This document shows, in pieces, positions 19,122 through 28,436 of a DNA stretch of 64,000 bases. The DNA lies in contig NZ_RHHQ01000004.1 of NCBI RefSeq assembly GCF_003710825.1, positions 310,001-374,000 of the forward strand. The letters are read 5' to 3'. Under the pieces are notes generated by a model, which saw nothing but the letters and a program-made list of their open reading frames with translations, ran no database searches and was not told the origin of the DNA. Position numbers and translations under genes: made by a program. Every line of letters begins with the position of its first letter. The first letter of the stretch is position 1. Origin of the DNA: Brevibacillus fluminis. GTDB lineage: Bacteria; Bacillota; Bacilli; Brevibacillales; Brevibacillaceae.

Positions 19122-20222
19122 TTAGTTTTTGACATAAAAACCGCCCGGCAAACTATGGATCAGACCCTTTGTCTCAAGCATCAGTAGATGCTTGTTGAGC
19201 ATGCGGTTTACTTCAGCCGGCACCATGTCCGCGAGCTGGTTATGATGGAGCGGCTCGTGCGTGAGCAATGCCAATACTTCCCGCTCTTCATCATTTACCT
19301 TTGGTTTTTCGCGCAATGATATGTGTGCACTTGTGGCAAGCTGTCCGATCCACTCTTCCGCCAAATCAGCTGCATTTGTTACTAGCTTTGCTCCCTGTTT
19401 TATCAAATTATGCGGACCTGCGCTCATTTCCGAAAAAATCGGTCCCGGCACCGCGAAAACGTCCCTTCCTTGCTCTAATGCGCAGTCGGCCGTGATTAAA
19501 GAACCACTTTTTTCCGCTGCTTCCACCACCAAGGTCCCGAGCGAAAGTCCACTGATGATGCGATTTCGTTCAGGAAAAAGCCCCGGTACTGGGCTAGTGC
19601 CATACGGATGTTCACTTAGTAGTAAACCTTTTTCCTTGATTTGTGCAAAAAGCCCGGAGTTGGAGCGCGGGTACACGATATCAATTCCGCATCCGAGCAC
19701 GGCGATCGTCGTTCCTCCCGTTCGAATCGCTGTCTGATGGGCGATTGCATCGATCCCAAGGGCAAGACCGGATACGATTCCTAACCCAAGATTCGACAGT
19801 TGTTCTGTCAAAAATTGACAAGACGCTCTTCCGTATGAAGTTGGTTTTCGAGCACCGACGACAGCAACCAACGGCTTTTGCAGTAAGGACAACTCACCAG
19901 CATAAAACAACAGCATCGGTGGGTCTGGGATTTCGCGCAAACTCTCCGGAAACTCTGGATCTAGGATGCAGATGAAGCGTTGCCCCGCCATGACGCGTCT
20001 TTGTTTCTCCCATTCGATTTGCTCGGGGACCAGTTGTGAGAGAATAGCCGCACCTATTGTTGGCGAGATTTGTAGCTCACGGCTCAATTCTTCTTGATCA
20101 AGCTGTCTTATTACGGAAAAACATCCATACCGTTCAAACAGACGCTGCAGCATCCGTCTTCCCACACCTTTTCTTATCCGTAACGAATAAAGCCAATCTC
20201 GTTCTAGCAGACTCTCTTTCAC
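19122..20222 (-). CDS. dprA: DNA processing protein DprA (Smf)
   Basis: A 366-residue protein with an N-terminal helical SAM-like region, a Rossmann-fold DprA core (VVGARKPTSYGRASC, VSGLALGIDAIAH, LGCGIDIVYP, ERNRIISGLS) and a C-terminal winged helix (about 305-360). DprA loads RecA on incoming single-stranded DNA during transformation. The start is a GTG with GGAGGGGGAG upstream. It is flanked by topA and sucD as in B. subtilis. Confidence 0.96.
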   Translation of the reverse strand: MKESLLERDWLYSLRIRKGVGRRMLQRLFERYGCFSVIRQLDQEELSRELQISPTIGAAILSQLVPEQIEWEKQRRVMAGQRFICILDPEFPESLREIPDPPMLLFYAGELSLLQKPLVAVVGARKPTSYGRASCQFLTEQLSNLGLGIVSGLALGIDAIAHQTAIRTGGTTIAVLGCGIDIVYPRSNSGLFAQIKEKGLLLSEHPYGTSPVPGLFPERNRIISGLSLGTLVVEAAEKSGSLITADCALEQGRDVFAVPGPIFSEMSAGPHNLIKQGAKLVTNAADLAEEWIGQLATSAHISLREKPKVNDEEREVLALLTHEPLHHNQLADMVPAEVNRMLNKHLLMLETKGLIHSLPGGFYVKN

Positions 20223-20304
20223 TCCGTGCTCCCCCTCCTTTTTCTCTATATTATAGGAAGAGACAGAAGCATTCGCAAAAATATGAATCTTGTTTCACCT
20301 TTTG

Positions 20305-20337
20305 AGCGTAAAAAAAGAAGACGGCACAGCCGTCTCC
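20305..20337 (-). terminator. Rho-independent terminator after sucD
   Basis: On the minus strand AGACGGC-TGT-GCCGTCT is followed by TC and seven T residues. It lies 18 bases beyond the sucD stop and ends the sucCD transcript before dprA. Confidence 0.85.
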
Positions 20338-20352
20338 CTTTTAAAAAGCATA

Positions 20353-21255
20353 TTACTTGCTCATTACTTTTTCCAGCAAGCCTTTTTCTTTCAATACTTC
20401 TACCAGCGTTTCGCCGATCACAGCAGGTGTTTTCGCTACGCGAACACCGCAGGATTCGAGCTTCGCGATTTTTTCAGCTGCTGTACCTTTACCGCCGGAG
20501 ATGATCGCACCAGCATGGCCCATGCGTTTTCCTGGAGGTGCAGTTTGACCGCCGATGAAGCCGATTACTGGCTTTTTCATGTTAGCAGCGATCCATTCTG
20601 CCGCTTCTTCTTCCGCTGTACCGCCGATTTCACCGATCATGATTACTGCTTCTGTGTCTGGATCTTCGTTGAACAGGCTCAGTACATCGATGAAGTTGGT
20701 ACCGTTTACAGGGTCTCCACCGATACCGACTGCAGTGGATTGACCAATGCCACGAGTAGATGTTTGGTGTACTGCTTCGTACGTGAGGGTACCGGAGCGG
20801 GAAACGATGCCCACTTTACCTGGTGTGTGGATGTAGCCAGGCATGATACCGATTTTGCATTCGCCTGGAGTAATAACGCCTGGGCAGTTTGGACCGATCA
20901 GACGAGTCTTTTTGCCTTCCATGTAGCGTTTCACTTTGATCATGTCGATTACTGGAATACCTTCTGTGATGCAGATCACGAGATCCAACTCAGCGTCAAC
21001 TGCTTCCATGATCGCATCAGCAGCGAATGGAGGAGCGACATAAATAACAGACGCGTTTGCACCTGTAGCAGCTACAGCTTCAGCAACGGTGTTGAAAACT
21101 GGAATGCCTTCAACCTCAGTGCCACCTTTACCTGGTGTTACACCGCCAACCATTTGTGTACCGTATTCGAGGGCACCTTTCGCATGGAACAGACCAGTAG
21201 CACCAGTAATCCCTTGCGTAATTACTTTTGTATTTTTATTAACGAGGATACTCAT
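20353..21255 (-). CDS. sucD: Succinate-CoA ligase alpha subunit
   Basis: A 300-residue subunit with the CoA-binding Rossmann fold ([19 protein letters not shown]). The active-site His lies in [19 protein letters not shown], where it is phosphorylated. The enzyme makes ATP or GTP from succinyl-CoA in the TCA cycle. I chose [10 protein letters not shown] at 21255, since the longer frame carries 45 residues foreign to the family. It lies 160 bases downstream of sucC and is co-oriented with it. Confidence 0.97.
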   Translation of the reverse strand: MSILVNKNTKVITQGITGATGLFHAKGALEYGTQMVGGVTPGKGGTEVEGIPVFNTVAEAVAATGANASVIYVAPPFAADAIMEAVDAELDLVICITEGIPVIDMIKVKRYMEGKKTRLIGPNCPGVITPGECKIGIMPGYIHTPGKVGIVSRSGTLTYEAVHQTSTRGIGQSTAVGIGGDPVNGTNFIDVLSLFNEDPDTEAVIMIGEIGGTAEEEAAEWIAANMKKPVIGFIGGQTAPPGKRMGHAGAIISGGKGTAAEKIAKLESCGVRVAKTPAVIGETLVEVLKEKGLLEKVMSK

Positions 21256-21415
21256 CGCGTATAGTTCCCACCTTTTCTTACGTATCGGTTCATAAGAAAA
21301 ACTTCTCGCCAAAGACATTGCCTGTGAGCAAGCCCCTTGCAGACAAAGGTTTTTCTTCTGGTCCAACCAAGTCAGCGCGTCATTGCGCATGCACTTTTTG
21401 GAACGATGAAAATGC

Positions 21416-22576
21416 TTACTTCACGAGAGCAACGATTTTCTCGGCACCATCAGCCATGGATTCAGCAGCTACGATGTTCAAGCCGGATTCGTTGAGGATC
21501 TTTTTGCCCAGCTCAACATTCGTACCTTCCAGACGAACTACCAGCGGACGATCCAATTTTACTTGTTTCGCTGCACCTACAACACCGTTTGCAATGATGT
21601 CGCACTTCATGATACCGCCGAAGATGTTAACAAAGATACCTTTTACTTTTTCATCGGACAAGATGATTTTGAAGGCTTCTGTTACTTTCTCTTCAGTCGC
21701 TCCGCCCCCTACATCGAGGAAGTTCGCAGGTTCGCCGCCGTAGAAGTTTACGATATCCATAGTCGCCATTGCGAGACCTGCACCGTTAACCATGCAGCCG
21801 ATGTTACCATCAAGCGCGATGTAGGACAGATCGAATTTGGAAGCCTCGATTTCTTTCGGATCTTCTTCTTCCAGGTCGCGCAATGCCACGATGTCAGGAT
21901 GACGGAACAGTGCGTTGCTGTCGAAGTTCAGTTTGGCATCCAGCGCCATAACTTCACCGTCGCCAGTTACAACCAATGGGTTGATTTCAGCGATAGAGCA
22001 ATCTTTATCTGCGAATGCTTGGTACAAGCTCATCATGAATTTAACCGCTTTGTTCACCAATGCGTTCGGAATGTTGATCGCATAAGCAAGGCGGCGAGCT
22101 TGGAACATATTCAGACCTGTTACTGGATCGATAACTTCTTTGAAGATTTTTTCTGGGCTATGTTCAGCCACTTCTTCGATTTCAGTACCGCCCTCTTCGG
22201 ACGCCATCATCGTAATGCGGCCAGTTGCACGGTCAACAACCAGACCTACGTAGTATTCTTTCTTGATATCGCAGCCTTGCTCGATCAAGAGGCGTTTTAC
22301 TTCTTTACCTTCTGGGCCAGTTTGATGTGTAACCAGCACTTTGCCCAGGATTTGTTCCGCATATGTACGAACTTCATCCAGGTTTTTCGCAACTTTAACG
22401 CCGCCAGCTTTACCACGGCCACCTGCGTGGATTTGCGCTTTTACGACGCAAACAGAAGTTCCCAATGTTTTTGCTGCTTCAACTGCTTCTTCAACAGTGA
22501 ACGCTACGCGCCCATCAGGAACTTTCACACCGTACTGTCTCAGTATCTCTTTACCTTGATACTCATGAATGTTCAT
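21416..22576 (-). CDS. sucC: Succinate-CoA ligase beta subunit
   Basis: A 386-residue ATP-grasp protein starting [17 protein letters not shown]. It contains [14 protein letters not shown], the nucleotide-binding segment, and [16 protein letters not shown]. It pairs with SucD. A GGAGGATGGAGA site precedes the ATG. The 214-base gap upstream (22577-22790) shows no promoter that I would defend. Confidence 0.97.
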   Translation of the reverse strand: MNIHEYQGKEILRQYGVKVPDGRVAFTVEEAVEAAKTLGTSVCVVKAQIHAGGRGKAGGVKVAKNLDEVRTYAEQILGKVLVTHQTGPEGKEVKRLLIEQGCDIKKEYYVGLVVDRATGRITMMASEEGGTEIEEVAEHSPEKIFKEVIDPVTGLNMFQARRLAYAINIPNALVNKAVKFMMSLYQAFADKDCSIAEINPLVVTGDGEVMALDAKLNFDSNALFRHPDIVALRDLEEEDPKEIEASKFDLSYIALDGNIGCMVNGAGLAMATMDIVNFYGGEPANFLDVGGGATEEKVTEAFKIILSDEKVKGIFVNIFGGIMKCDIIANGVVGAAKQVKLDRPLVVRLEGTNVELGKKILNESGLNIVAAESMADGAEKIVALVK

Positions 22577-22790
22577 TCTCCATCCTCCTATGTCAGATCG
22601 TAGAGCAGATCAGCAGTGCTCTGACTCAGTGAGAAGGTTTTCCAAGTTCTCCCCTGTGTCAAAATCCTGCCACAAATCTGTACAACAAGACTATATTACG
22701 ACATAATCTGCAAATATGGTAGTCCATTTCACTTCTAAAAATCTCGTTTCCTATATCCTTGCCCATTCTTGCGGTTTCCATGAATCGCAT

Positions 22791-23837
22791 TTATTTGCTG
22801 ATAATCTGGCGATAATCCCTCAAAAGCTCCTGCAATTTGGATTGTTGGTACATTTTTCCTTCATAGCGAAACGTGTCGCCATAAACGCGGATCGTGTGCT
22901 CCGTATTCCCGGTCATCACACGTAAATAATAGGCTGGTGAAGTTGTTGGGGAAGGCGTCGATAAAGGATGGGCACGTTTCAATTCCCGGACGGTTTCATG
23001 CAGCAACCCCATATAGCGGCTTGATTCAGCCGGATCATAGGTCAATGTGTCGGACATCCCCTCACCGGTTGGGGCGAGAATGACTTTTGTCGCTTGCAGC
23101 AACGGGTCAAACACATCCCGTACTCCCTCTTTTTCCGGTGGGAGCCAGTTCGCGACTGCAGAAAACAAATCCGTGGAAACCGTGTAAAACAAATGTTCTT
23201 TACCGAGTGATAAACCGATCAGGCTCGGGGAAAGGAGTCGGGCTGCAATAGCGCGTTCCGGCGTATTGATCACCAGCTGATAGCCTGGATAAAGGGAGTA
23301 TTGCAATGGTTCTGTGGTTTCAGAAAAGGTTGCGGATGTGAGAAGCTTGTTTATTTTTGCCGTTTCTTCATCGGTCGGAATGTAGTGCTGGTCCAAGTCA
23401 GTTGCAGACAGTTCCAGCGTACGAATATGAATTTGTTGGAAGACAACCTCTGCTGTCTCTTTGCGAATCCAATGGTATAAGACGTTCATGGCTTCGCTCC
23501 CAGGGCCAATTTCCAACACAAAAGGCGCCGATTGTGAACGGTAGACAATCAGCGTGAAGCGAGCATCGTCTGTTTTCACCTTTTCAAGTTCCTGGGGTAA
23601 GAACGCCGCCATTTTTTCGGCGTTTTGCATAAATTCCTTTTTATCCAGGAAAATCTCCTGGCCATCAGTCGTCATAACCGATACTTTATCAATCGTGCCG
23701 AACTGCTCTTGGATCTTAGAAGTTGCATGGGAATCGTTGTCTGTCACAGGCTTCGTGGTAACTTCAGAGCAACCCGCAGAAATAGAACATGCCAGTATCG
23801 CCAGGAACATTGTCCAAGCATGCAAGCAAGCTCGCAT
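22791..23837 (-). CDS. Predicted lipoprotein of unknown function
   Basis: A 348-residue protein with a hydrophobic signal (residues 5-20) and a lipobox ISAGC, giving a lipidated Cys at 23. It should therefore be anchored on the outer face of the membrane. The rest is mixed alpha/beta with no motif I recognise. The stretch TTDGQEIFLDKKEF hints at a small beta domain, and a proline/serine-rich segment (LSTPSPTTSPAY) precedes a C-terminal beta strand region. A GGAGG site lies upstream. It is the first gene of the accessory stretch next to sucC. Confidence 0.7.
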   Translation of the reverse strand: MRACLHAWTMFLAILACSISAGCSEVTTKPVTDNDSHATSKIQEQFGTIDKVSVMTTDGQEIFLDKKEFMQNAEKMAAFLPQELEKVKTDDARFTLIVYRSQSAPFVLEIGPGSEAMNVLYHWIRKETAEVVFQQIHIRTLELSATDLDQHYIPTDEETAKINKLLTSATFSETTEPLQYSLYPGYQLVINTPERAIAARLLSPSLIGLSLGKEHLFYTVSTDLFSAVANWLPPEKEGVRDVFDPLLQATKVILAPTGEGMSDTLTYDPAESSRYMGLLHETVRELKRAHPLSTPSPTTSPAYYLRVMTGNTEHTIRVYGDTFRYEGKMYQQSKLQELLRDYRQIISK

Positions 23838-23906
23838 TGAGCGTCCTCCTTTCGTAATTCCCCCTGCTCCCTTTTTCGTGATGCTTTTCTCTGTCTATTT
23901 TGCTTT

Positions 23907-24806
23907 TTACAGCAAACCCAAACGGCGGCTCACTTCCGTACCAAGCTTGCGTTTCACGTAGATTTCACCGATTTGATGCGGATCGCGGACGATGATGGAG
24001 CGATTATTCGTCCGAATTGAGACAAATTTTTCGTTGTTTTTGTCCAATCCGCAAATCAGCTCCGATCCTACTTCGACAAAAATGCACGCTACATACTTAT
24101 CGTCCACTTTTTTGATCGAAATCTTTGGAAAGGGAGCCAACAGCGGCGTTGTTTTGTCTTGAATATACTGGGTAATCGCGAGCATGTATTTGTCTTGATC
24201 GCCGTAATGGGCCAACTCCTCATTGATTCCCACAATCGTGTTATCGTCATTAATTCCAAGGTATAAATTGCCGTTGTTGCTGTTCGCAAAGGCGACGACC
24301 GCTTTGATGATGGCGCTCTTGGAGTTGAGGAAGTCACGCTTGAATTCAATCATGTCGTTTTCTCCCAGCTGTGTTGCGGTTAGCGGGTCATCGATTTTGC
24401 CCAAATAGCGGAAGCGGCTCAGTGCGCCCAGGCGATACACATATTCTTCAAAGATGTCCGCAGGCAAATTGATCTCTTCAATCGCAGCATCGGAATTTTG
24501 CCACAGCTTATAGGTTTGCGGGGAGAAGCACATATCGAACAGCACGTTGGTCCCCAGAGACTTGATATTCATACCGATCGCCACTGCATGGACTTGTGTT
24601 GGCTGATAGCTTTCCAATCCCTGCATCTCTAAAACACCGCTATGTATCAAAAAATCAAAATAGCGGTTCGGAAGCGAAACGGATGACTTTACCAACCCCC
24701 GCGTCTGATCGCCGTAAAGCGGTTTCGTAATGTGATAGAGATCAAAGAAAATCGTATCTTCAGTTGCATGATGAACAATTGCCAAAAAGTAGCATGGATT
24801 TCTCAT
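23907..24806 (-). CDS. AlbA_2 (Schlafen-like) domain protein, putative DNA-binding
   Basis: A 299-residue protein. The centre (about 150-250) has the AlbA_2 fold signature: ENDMIEFKRDF, IIKAVVAFANSNNGNLYLGI then NTIVGI. This domain was formerly called AAA_4. A C-terminal beta-rich part (KFVSIRTNNRSIIVRDPHQIGEIYVKR) follows. The N-terminal 120 residues are not recognised. Bacterial members are often called transcriptional regulators, and related Schlafen domains act on RNA. The start at 24806 has AGGGAG upstream; longer frames are less convincing. Confidence 0.7.
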   Translation of the reverse strand: MRNPCYFLAIVHHATEDTIFFDLYHITKPLYGDQTRGLVKSSVSLPNRYFDFLIHSGVLEMQGLESYQPTQVHAVAIGMNIKSLGTNVLFDMCFSPQTYKLWQNSDAAIEEINLPADIFEEYVYRLGALSRFRYLGKIDDPLTATQLGENDMIEFKRDFLNSKSAIIKAVVAFANSNNGNLYLGINDDNTIVGINEELAHYGDQDKYMLAITQYIQDKTTPLLAPFPKISIKKVDDKYVACIFVEVGSELICGLDKNNEKFVSIRTNNRSIIVRDPHQIGEIYVKRKLGTEVSRRLGLL

Positions 24807-25028
24807 AGCTCTCCCTATCATCGTGTGGAATCGTATTTTGAAAACAAGCCAACTTTGGTGCCAATTTATTTTGCAGCCAGAAAGAATCGCCCTAACGATT
24901 CGGGTTCTTTCCGACTGCAAGTTTTTCCATACTTACCAATAGCCGATTACCATCATTCTCCGCAGTAAGCAAATAGTACCATTCGCATTTCCAGTCATAC
25001 AAGTTTTTCTCTCGTAAAAATCTCGGGA

Positions 25029-26249
25029 TTAGCTCTCTACCTGCGTGATGGTTCGAATTGCCGAGCGACAGAACCAACCCAATGCCGCACCTGTAAAAAT
25101 AAGAGCGGCCGCTACGTCATACGTTGCCCGGATGCCGAAATGGTCGGAAACATAACTCAACCCGATGGCGGAAAAGCCAAATGTGATATACGCCAAAGCT
25201 GCTTGTGCAGACAATACTTTTGGCAGCAAATTCGTCGGGACGACACGTTGGTATAACGTTTGTTTAGCGATTGCTTGCAGTTGATAAACTGGCCCAAACA
25301 GAGCGGATATGACAAGAGCCCAAACCGGAACACTGACATAGATGAAGCAAAGTGTCAACAATCCGGTACAGAGCGTCCCGCCGATCACTGTGACGAGAAG
25401 TCGTCTATTCAACTGATTGGCGAGCGCGATCACAATCACGCCCCCGGCGATCGTCCCCAGAAAATAGCTCGCGTTGATAAATCCCCACCACTGTTCACCT
25501 TGATGCAAAACTTCATTTACATAGACGAGTAGAATGGCAGCCATCCAGACGCCACCCGCGATCCCTTCGAGAAAATCCATCGTTGTCAAAATGCGAATCG
25601 GCTTCATCGTCCAAATGTACGACCAGCCTTCTTTCAAGGAGTCACGTATACCTGGTCTATTCTTTTCCTGCGATCGCTCCGATTTTGGCAATCGGATGAA
25701 AAAAAGTGAGAGTGCAGAAAGTGAAAACATCGCAAATGTTAGCCATAAAACAGTCGTGCCGCCCAACCAAGCGACGAGGACTCCCCCCATTGCCCAACCA
25801 GCCATTTGCACGCTTTGATCGACCGTAGACATAAGGCCATTGGCGCGCATCAGCTGATCTTTCTCAACCAATAGCGGGATCATTGCGTTTCTCGCAGGTG
25901 TCGTCCACCCATCAAGCAACGCCATCAAAATAATAAATCCATACAAACCATATAATGGTGAATGCGCGTCGATTTGTGCCGAGTAAACCGTCAACCCCAA
26001 TAACAAAATGGTCTGCCCAAGCTGAGATGCGATAATGATGGAACGGAGCCGAAATCGATCCAGCAGCAGCGGCGCCAAAATGCCGCTCGTGAATTGTGCC
26101 AAGCAACGAAGTGCAGGGAACATCGCTGTATATACAGCAGTACCCGTAATCGTATAGACAAGCGTAATCATCGAGACAATGTAAAAGACATCGCCGATAT
26201 TAGCCAATGATTGGCCGGCGACGAGAAAACCGAACTGTTTTTTTCCCAT
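25029..26249 (-). CDS. Major facilitator superfamily exporter
   Basis: A 406-residue protein with about 12 hydrophobic helices. It has the MFS-like loop after helix 2 (LLLDRFRLRSIII) and a central basic linker (KSERSQEKNRPGIRDSLKEG). It resembles the drug/macrolide efflux MFS_3 subgroup, so export of a small hydrophobic compound is likely. The substrate cannot be read from the sequence. It stands alone, with a 620-base gene-free gap upstream. Confidence 0.8.
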   Translation of the reverse strand: MGKKQFGFLVAGQSLANIGDVFYIVSMITLVYTITGTAVYTAMFPALRCLAQFTSGILAPLLLDRFRLRSIIIASQLGQTILLLGLTVYSAQIDAHSPLYGLYGFIILMALLDGWTTPARNAMIPLLVEKDQLMRANGLMSTVDQSVQMAGWAMGGVLVAWLGGTTVLWLTFAMFSLSALSLFFIRLPKSERSQEKNRPGIRDSLKEGWSYIWTMKPIRILTTMDFLEGIAGGVWMAAILLVYVNEVLHQGEQWWGFINASYFLGTIAGGVIVIALANQLNRRLLVTVIGGTLCTGLLTLCFIYVSVPVWALVISALFGPVYQLQAIAKQTLYQRVVPTNLLPKVLSAQAALAYITFGFSAIGLSYVSDHFGIRATYDVAAALIFTGAALGWFCRSAIRTITQVES

Positions 26250-26869
26250 GAGGTAATAGCCCCTTACGTTCTCAATTTTGTATTGATTTCGTTATGAGAT
26301 CGTAAAGGATTCCTACACTGGTTTCGCCTCTTTCGTTCTAATAGTACAATTATTTTGAATCATTTATGATTTAACTATACCAAGCAAATGCGCTTGATTC
26401 AATCCTTTCATGCGATGAAAGACTTCAACGGAAAAACAGAGGAGATATTCGCTACCATCGTTACGTGATTGGTAAGCTTATTCGCTTTAGCTGGTATTTC
26501 CAGCGGAAACAGTTGAATCGTCTGGAATATTTTACAAAAATGAGCGCAATTTCTTTTGCACCTGATGCCCAGTTTCTTTGCATGATTTGTGTTGACAGGC
26601 AGTCGGTCTGTGATGCCGCTGCGATTTTGGAGCAAAAGAAATTGATCTTTTTCTCCTTCTTGGTTGGGCGGAGAGCAGATAGTTGTAAGTGGGAACACAA
26701 AGGATACGGTTAGACAATTGGATAAATGCTATAAACCGCAGTACTGTATGAAAATGAAAGGAGCGTACGATGACATGTACGCTCCTATTATATGACTTGT
26801 AGGTCGGAAGATTACCAATTGGAATGCGCCACTGATCTTTTCTGATCGGGCGATTATTTTTTTCTTTCC
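26250..26869. other. Gene-free gap, 620 bases
   Basis: Frames on both strands are short and resemble no family I know. The only structure I see is the hairpin at 26759-26786. The AT-rich part next to 26250-26400 probably holds the promoter of the MFS gene, but no clear -35/-10 pair was found. Confidence 0.5.
26759..26786 (-). terminator. Probable terminator of the beta-propeller gene
   Basis: A perfect 10-bp inverted repeat AGGAGCGTAC / GTACGCTCCT with an 8-base loop lies 84 bases past the stop of the gene at 26870. On the minus strand it is followed by TTTCATTTTCAT, a weak U tract. Confidence 0.6.
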
Positions 26870-27994
26870 TTATCTTATACGCGGTTGCCACCCATCGAAA
26901 CGACTCATGTGCACCGAGTCCAAATCGCCAACAAAAAACGATTTGCCATCGGCTGCCCACCCCAAAAATTGGATGTTGTCGATGGTATTGAGAAAGGGTC
27001 CTCCATCGAATGGATACACAAATGTTTTGTTCAGTGTTTTGATCACCAACTGCTCATATGCATCTTGCGCATTTGATGTAAACAGATATTTTTCCGCGAC
27101 ATAATTATGGCCGATCGGAGACCAGAATACTTGAATCAAATCACGCTCCAACGATTGTGGATGCTCCCCTGTTGGAGTACTCTTGCCCGTTTGCAGGTCG
27201 GTCATAAAACCGTTCCCTTCCTTGACATCAAACCGCAGCTTCATATCGTTGGAATAAGCAGGGAAGCTTTTAAATGAATGCGTATATTTTAGTCCGGTCG
27301 GCAAATCCAGCTCTTTAATCGTACCGTTGGCCTTGTACAAAACTTTTTTTGACGTGGGTATCCAATAGATCAACGCTACCGACTGTGTGCTGCTCACCTC
27401 ACGATCACTGAGGAAAAATTGGTCGTTGACCTTCATTTTGAGCGTATTCATATCCTGCAGATAAAGCTGGTTGCGTTTTTGTGAATCAGGCTCTTTCTTA
27501 TTTGCTTGAATAAATGTGAGATAATGACCATCAGGTGAGATTGCATAGTCGAGGATCGGTGTGTCAGCAGTCCCAGTTACAAGTAATGTTTTTTGTTTTG
27601 TGAGCGGATTAAACCGATACAAACTGCCTTTATCCATGATCAACAATTCGTCCTTGCCCGTAGCCCACTTGGCGAAACCACTTAACTGGCTAAGCTGCTT
27701 GGTTTTCGTATCAAATAAATAAGGAACTGTCTGCTCATCTTTCTTGAATCCCTGCTTTTCCGCATATAGAAAACGGCCGCTTGGTGACATGCTTGCTCGG
27801 TGCATCGCTTGGAACTGCGCGACGAGCGCTTGCTTTTTTCCATCTATGCCAATCTGATAGATTTTGGTCGGGGGAGCCGTCGTGTTTGTCGCAGCAGGAA
27901 CTGCTCCAGCTGCGTTTGCTGTATATAATGATAACAGGGAACAAACGGAAGCTGTGAAAAGCACGGTCGCCAGAGCAACACTTTTTATTTTCAT
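26870..27994 (-). CDS. Secreted TolB/WD40-like beta-propeller protein
   Basis: A 374-residue protein with a Sec signal (KSVALATVLFTASVC...) and likely cleavage after ANA near residue 28. The mature part has repeated strand-rich blades with TolB-type phrases: ASMSPSGRFLYA, YAISPDGHYLTFI, FLGWAADGKSFFVGD. Such propellers bind proteins or peptides outside the cell. No catalytic residues were recognised. It is divergent from the small gene at 28095. Confidence 0.7.
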   Translation of the reverse strand: MKIKSVALATVLFTASVCSLLSLYTANAAGAVPAATNTTAPPTKIYQIGIDGKKQALVAQFQAMHRASMSPSGRFLYAEKQGFKKDEQTVPYLFDTKTKQLSQLSGFAKWATGKDELLIMDKGSLYRFNPLTKQKTLLVTGTADTPILDYAISPDGHYLTFIQANKKEPDSQKRNQLYLQDMNTLKMKVNDQFFLSDREVSSTQSVALIYWIPTSKKVLYKANGTIKELDLPTGLKYTHSFKSFPAYSNDMKLRFDVKEGNGFMTDLQTGKSTPTGEHPQSLERDLIQVFWSPIGHNYVAEKYLFTSNAQDAYEQLVIKTLNKTFVYPFDGGPFLNTIDNIQFLGWAADGKSFFVGDLDSVHMSRFDGWQPRIR

Positions 27995-28094
27995 CTAATG
28001 TCATCCTTTCTGTGCCATATAGACGTCTGAAAGGTTTGAAATGTTACCAAAAAGGGTAAAAAGATCGCATTACAGCGAACTGGCGGTGATTCAA

Positions 28095-28421
28095 ATGTCT
28101 CTGATGGCTCCTCGAACCATTGAACGTGAACGCAAGAAAAGCTTGATCAAAGATTTTTCGCAGATGCTTGATCAGTTGCAAAACTCAGACGATCCGAAAG
28201 CGGTTGGACTACTGATTACGTACCTGAACTCTCTTTTGCGCGTGAAAGATGTGACTCCACCCTTAAGTGAAATCATTAGCATTCTCAAATGGCAAAAACC
28301 AACGTTATTTCATCACGCCCGTCTTACTCTTCCTTCTACCAGCCACCTGACAATGGTTTTTCAGATTGATTTGAATCCTCATGTCGCACTCAAACGTTTG
28401 GAACAGTATGTGGAAAAATAA
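28095..28421 (+). CDS. Small protein of unknown function
   Basis: A 108-residue protein, mostly helical and basic at the start (MSLMAPRTIERERKKSLIKDF). It is one of the few plus-strand genes here. I chose the ATG at 28095 because GGCGGTGAT lies directly upstream at good spacing. A frame from 28041 adds 18 residues with a weak site. No family was recognised. It converges on comM, leaving a gap of 15 bases. Confidence 0.55.
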   Translation: MSLMAPRTIERERKKSLIKDFSQMLDQLQNSDDPKAVGLLITYLNSLLRVKDVTPPLSEIISILKWQKPTLFHHARLTLPSTSHLTMVFQIDLNPHVALKRLEQYVEK

Positions 28422-28436
28422 AGGTGCTACGCCACA

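Noticed and set aside
20290..21264. Long plus-strand open frame of 324 codons opposite sucD
   Set aside because: It is antisense to a certain gene, is very rich in Cys, Phe and His, and matches no family. Long antisense frames are a by-product of codon bias.
21563..22603. Plus-strand open frame of 346 codons opposite sucC
   Set aside because: Same reason as for the frame opposite sucD: full overlap with a certain gene and unnatural composition.
26465..26713. Possible 82-residue gene in the gap between the MFS gene and the beta-propeller gene
   Set aside because: No ribosome binding site, no family resemblance, and competing short frames on the other strand.
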